Below, piece after piece: positions 8,799 through 11,647 of a stretch of DNA of 11,647 nucleotides (the stretch's first letter is position 1; each line of letters starts with the position of its first letter). The DNA lies in NCBI GenBank assembly GCA_016705475.1, contig JADIYD010000003.1, positions 75,001 through 86,647 on the forward strand. The letters are read 5' to 3'. The translations under genes were made by a program, and so were the position numbers. The notes below the pieces were generated by a model. The model had not been told where the DNA came from and searched no databases. It saw only the letters and a list, made by a program, of their open reading frames with translations. This DNA is from Betaproteobacteria bacterium. GTDB lineage: Bacteria; Pseudomonadota; Gammaproteobacteria; Burkholderiales; Rhodocyclaceae.

Positions 8799-9623
8799 AT
8801 GGCCGGTTACCTGCAAGAAGGCCAGGCTGAGCTGCAACGCAAAGCGGTCACGCTGCCAACACTTCAGAACATGAAGAACGCTGGCGAGAAAATCGCCATG
8901 CTGACCTGCTACGACGCCAGTTTTGCAGCACTCATGGATGCTTGCGCGGTCGACATGCTGTTAGTTGGCGATTCGTTGGGCAATGTCTTGCAGGGGCCAC
9001 GACCACCTTGCCGGTGACCATCGCCGACATCGCTTACCACACGGCCTGTCGCACGTGGCAACAGGTCAGCATTGCTTGCCGCAGACATGCCGTTCGGTAG
9101 CTATGGGACGCCCGAGTCTGCCTGAAAATGCCGTGAAGCTTATGCAAGCTGGCGCGCAGTTGGTAAAACTGGAAGGCGGCGCCTGGTTGTGCGACACGGT
9201 GCGCATTCTGGCCGAGCGCTCCATTCCGGTCTTTGCCCACCTTAGGCTAACGCCGCAATCCGTGCATCAATTTGGCGGATTCAAGGTTCAAGCAAAACCC
9301 CTGAGGCGGCTGACCGCTTGATGTCCGACGCACTTGCACTTCAAGAAGCAGGGGCCTCGATGTTACTGCTTGAGGCTATTCCAGCCTCGCTCGGCAAGTC
9401 CGTATCGGATGCACTCCGCATTCCCACCATTGGCATTGGCGCCGGTCCCGATTGTTCAGGTCAGGTACTGGTCATGCACGACATGCTGGGCGCATTCCCC
9501 GGCAAGACCGCACGTTTCGTCCGTAACTTCATGGCTGGCCAACCGGACATCGCATCAGCGGTTCGCGCTTACGTCGCAGCGGTAAAAGACGGCTCGTTCC
9601 CCGCGCCAGAGCATTGCTTCTAA
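8799..9623 (+). pseudogene. panB: 3-methyl-2-oxobutanoate hydroxymethyltransferase, frameshifted
   Basis: Ketopantoate hydroxymethyltransferase: transfers a hydroxymethyl group from 5,10-methylene-THF to 2-ketoisovalerate, the first committed step of pantothenate synthesis. The N-terminus (MAGYLQEGQAELQRKAVTLP) is of betaproteobacterial type. Expected active-site residues are present across frames: GDSLGN (Mg ligand Asp), AADMPFGSYG (second Mg Asp), LVKLEGG (Lys and Glu) and LLLEAIP (Glu). The C-terminus (IPTIGIGAG, SGQVLVMHDMLG, DGSFPAPEHCF) is complete. I count five indels: +1 near 8993-8996, -2 near 9000-9008, -2 near 9046, -2 near 9123 and -1 near 9292. They sum to -6, so the last frame equals the first. 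The HLGLTPQSV motif reads HLRLTPQSV (AGG at 9244-9246), an unusual Gly-to-Arg change. The start overlaps a GTAAGGG ribosome site. It is not next to panC or panD. Confidence 0.88.
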
Positions 9624-9636
9624 CTGACAAAACAGC

Positions 9637-10852
9637 ATGTTTCACTCGATTCGACGCCCCGATGTCCTGTCCGTAACCCTGGCTGCGGCTGGCATTCTCA
9701 CGGTGACCATCGGAACCGCCAATCCTTTGGACTCTTCATTAGCCCCATCAATAGCTCGACCGGAATGGGCATTGCTACTATCAGCCTGGCGCTGGCCATT
9801 GGGCAATTCACCTGGGCGCCATCCAGCCGATTGCCGGTGCTATTGCTGACCGTTACGGTCCCCGGCTGGTGTTGCAAGCTGCCTTGGTAACGCTCGCCAT
9901 CGGTTGTGCTATCACGCCCTTCATCGACAACGGCTTCGGTCTGGCGGTTGCCTTGGGCATCCTGGCTTCCATGGGGTCAGGGCCGGCAGCTTCTCCGTGC
10001 TGATTGGTGCGGCCGCTCAACGCTTGCCGTTCGAGTCACGCGGAACAGCCTCCGGTGTTATCAATGCGGGCGGCTCCTTTGGGCAATTCATCTTTGCGCC
10101 ACTCCTGCAAAAGCTGATTCAGAGCATGGGGTGGATGGGAGCGATGTGGGCGATGGCCGTGGCGACCTTGGCTGCTCTCCCGCTGATTGGGAAACTGACC
10201 GGTCCGACGACGGCGGTGCCACAGCATGCCGACGATTCGAGACTGGGGCCGGCAGTTCTGGAGGCGCTCAAGAATCCGAGCTGTGGTTGCTGCACGCGGG
10301 GTTCTTCACCTGTGGGTTTCACATTGCCTTCCTGGTAACCCATCCGCCAGGTGAAGTGAATCTGTGGCCTGCCCCCCAGTGTGGCCAGCTGGTCACTGGC
10401 CATTATCGGCCTGGCCAACGTATTCGGCAGTCTGTATGCCGGTTCGTGCGTGGCCCGTTATCGCAGCAAGTATGTCCTGGCTTGATGTGGCCTCGCGGGC
10501 CGTGCTGATTGTCTGGTATCTGGATGCCTCGTACAGAATGATCTTACTACCTGTTTGCTGCCGGCTTGGGCTTCACCTGGCTGGCGACGGTTCCACCCAC
10601 CGCGGCGATTGTCGGGAAGCTTTGGGACACGGTATCTAGCGACCTTGTTCGGGCTGACGCTGCTCTTCGCACCAGATTGGCGGGTTCCTCGGCGCCTGGC
10701 TGGGTGGCATCACGATATCCTAGTTCGGCGACTTCACCTGGATGTGGTACGCCGATATTGCGTTGGCCATGATTGCTGCACTGGTTAATTTGCCCATCAA
10801 GGAGGCTGCGGTTATTCCTCATGGCAATCGACCGGTTACTGCTGAAAGTTGA
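9637..10852 (+). pseudogene. MFS transporter, heavily frameshifted
   Basis: About 400 residues of a major facilitator can be read by changing frame many times. Pieces in order: MFHSIRRPDVLSVTLAAAGI; SFGLFISPINSSTGMGIATI; motif A (GAIADRYGPRLVL) between helices 2 and 3; GSFSVLIGAAAQRLPFESRG; TASGVINAGGSFGQFIFAP; the central loop after LIGKLTGPTTAVP; WLLHAGFFTCGFHIAFLVTH; SWSLAIIGLANVFGSLYAGS; GLGFTWLATVPPTAAIVGK; and an end reading NLPIKEAAVIPHGNRPVTAE with TGA at 10850-10852. The overall pattern resembles monocarboxylate/oxalate-type (OFA-like) MFS carriers, but this is only an impression. I estimate ten or more indels, the highest density in the window. Probably last gene of the thioesterase-panB-MFS set, 13 nt after panB. 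Inner membrane; substrate unknown. Confidence 0.8.
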
Positions 10853-10929
10853 CCTTCAATTCCCCGCGACACCAACGTCCGGATTGGGCACACACCAGAC
10901 CAACCATCGCTTCTTTAATACCCCCCAAC

Positions 10930-10956
10930 AAAAAGGAACCCAAGAGGTTCCTTTTT
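10930..10956. terminator. Bidirectional intrinsic terminator
   Basis: AAAAAGGAACC (10930-10940), loop CAAGA, GGTTCCTTTTT (10946-10956). The stem is followed by a T run on both strands, so it can stop the rightward MFS transcript (coding end 10852) and the leftward Cys-rich gene. Confidence 0.9.
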
Positions 10957-11476
10957 GCAACTTTGTGTTCCGGGCCGATCTTGTCCTGGCAGGCTGCACG
11001 GGCTTTCTGGGTGCAACTCGCAGCGGGCCGGGTTCGGGGCCTTGCTGCAATCGGCCGGCGGCATTTTCTGTTGCACGCACTGGCGGAAGGCGGGCCGGCC
11101 TGACCCTGGCATTCCTTGTAAGCCATCTTGCGGGCTTCACATTGCTGCGGATTGCCGGCCTTGGAGCAGTCGAAATTCTGCCGTTGTTCCTGCATGCATT
11201 GTTTGCGTTGCGGGCCGGCGGTGTTCTTGCAGGCTTCGCGCGCCTGGTTGCGTGCTTCGCGGTGGGCCGTGCAGGCGGCGGGGTTGGGCACCAGGCTGCA
11301 ATCGCGGGGTGCCGGCGCGCGGGCCGCCGCCTTGCATCATGCCGGAGCCTCCGCCGGGGCCCATGCCGCTCATGCCGCCGCCATCCCTCCATGCCGGGAC
11401 CGGGTTGGGCACCGGCCGGCAAGCAGATCAGGGAAGCCATCAAGGTACTGGCGATCATCATCAGGCGGGTTTTCAT
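10957..11476 (-). pseudogene. Exported Cys-rich protein with three tandem repeats of about 40 residues, frameshifted
   Basis: The start at 11476 has a good ribosome site (minus-strand AAGGAG at 11487-11482) and encodes a signal peptide, MKTRLMMIASTLMASLICLP ending AGA. A Gly/Met-rich linker in another frame (GGMSGMGPGGGSGMMQGGGP) follows. Then come three repeats starting DCS at 11303, 11171 and 11052, each of the form DCS-x4-NP-x2-C-x8/9-C-x4-GP-x3-C, although the last Cys is not clear in repeat 3. Examples are DCSLVPNPAAC with EACKNTAGPQRKQC, and DCSKAGNPQQC with KECQGQAGP. At least four indels interrupt it (near 11385, 11304, 11090 and 11040). The 3' end is uncertain: it should fall just before the terminator, but the frame can run to a TAA at 10915-10917. 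Probably periplasmic, with paired Cys likely in disulfides or metal contact. No named family recognised; superficially PsiF-like. Confidence 0.65.
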
Positions 11477-11495
11477 TTTCGCTCCTTGCGAGTGG

Positions 11496-11580
11496 GTTAC
11501 AACTTCATTCTAGGAGCATGGGAGCGTTTTGTTCCCGGCAAGTTGTAAGGAGTGCAAACAGAGGCGCCGCCAGTTACAAA
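11496..11580. promoter_or_regulatory. Divergent promoter region with three TTACAA elements
   Basis: TTACAACTT (11497-11505) is inverted at AAGTTGTAA (11540-11548) after 34 nt, and a third element GTTACAAA lies at 11573-11580. A minus-strand TAGAAT (11512-11507) could be the -10 of the Cys-rich gene. On the plus strand TGC-TATATT (11596-11604) looks like an extended -10. Repeated hexamers beside two -10 sites suggest a regulator site, perhaps of OmpR/PhoB type; the regulator is not known. Confidence 0.4.
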
Positions 11581-11611
11581 TGCTTACCTGCTGCATGCTA
11601 TATTGCCGCGC

Positions 11612-11647
11612 ATGAATGACAGGAATATCGGCGAACATCGCCTGGCA
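11612..11647 (+). CDS. Possible start of a rightward gene, cut by window end
   Basis: An ATG at 11612 opens a frame of 12 codons (MNDRNIGEHRLA) to the window end. It lies only 7 nt downstream of the TATATT -10-like element (11599-11604), so if that promoter is real the message would be nearly leaderless. A second ATG at 11616 in another frame competes. Too short to identify. Confidence 0.3.
   Translation, partial: MNDRNIGEHRLA

Noticed and set aside
5925..10860. Mobile element or integrated island carrying the frameshifted genes
   Set aside because: No transposase, integrase, tRNA, terminal inverted repeats or flanking direct repeats were found at either edge; the lower GC alone is not enough.

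Overview
The window looks like chromosomal DNA from a GC-rich betaproteobacterium. A Rhodocyclales-type organism (Dechloromonas/Azonexus-like) is my best guess. It rests on codon usage, the HtpG, DbpA and MFS sequences, and a PanB N-terminus of betaproteobacterial type. This is inference; no search was run.

Region A (1-5924) is ordinary, densely coded and intact. It holds the 3' part of htpG with a terminator, then a small winged-helix-like hypothetical gene followed within 7 nt by dbpA (DEAD-box RNA helicase) and a strong hairpin terminator. A YgjP-type metallopeptidase lies on the minus strand, convergent with dbpA. An MFS transporter is divergent from the peptidase, and its stop overlaps (ATGA) the start of a small DUF3820 gene.

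Region B (5925-10852) is less GC-rich and every recognisable gene in it is broken by small indels. It contains a possible small unknown ORF, a serine alpha/beta hydrolase, a minus-strand LysR regulator, and a divergent set comprising a PaaI-like hotdog thioesterase, panB (ketopantoate hydroxymethyltransferase) and a second MFS transporter. The residues expected in each family, including catalytic ones, survive when the frames are spliced. That favours sequencing or assembly error over old gene decay, although a decaying acquired island cannot be excluded. If intact, the set would be a LysR-controlled module with its own panB, away from panC/panD.

Region C (10853-11647) carries a bidirectional terminator, then a minus-strand exported Cys-rich protein made of three tandem repeats of about 40 residues, also frameshifted. 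A divergent promoter region with repeated TTACAA elements follows, and then the possible start of a rightward gene cut by the window end.

No RNA gene, CRISPR array, transposase or integrase was seen. The items most worth a second look are the abrupt onset of frameshifts near 5.93 kb, the panB-thioesterase-MFS-LysR module, a 10-bp palindrome present at both likely promoter regions of that module, and the triple-repeat Cys-rich protein.
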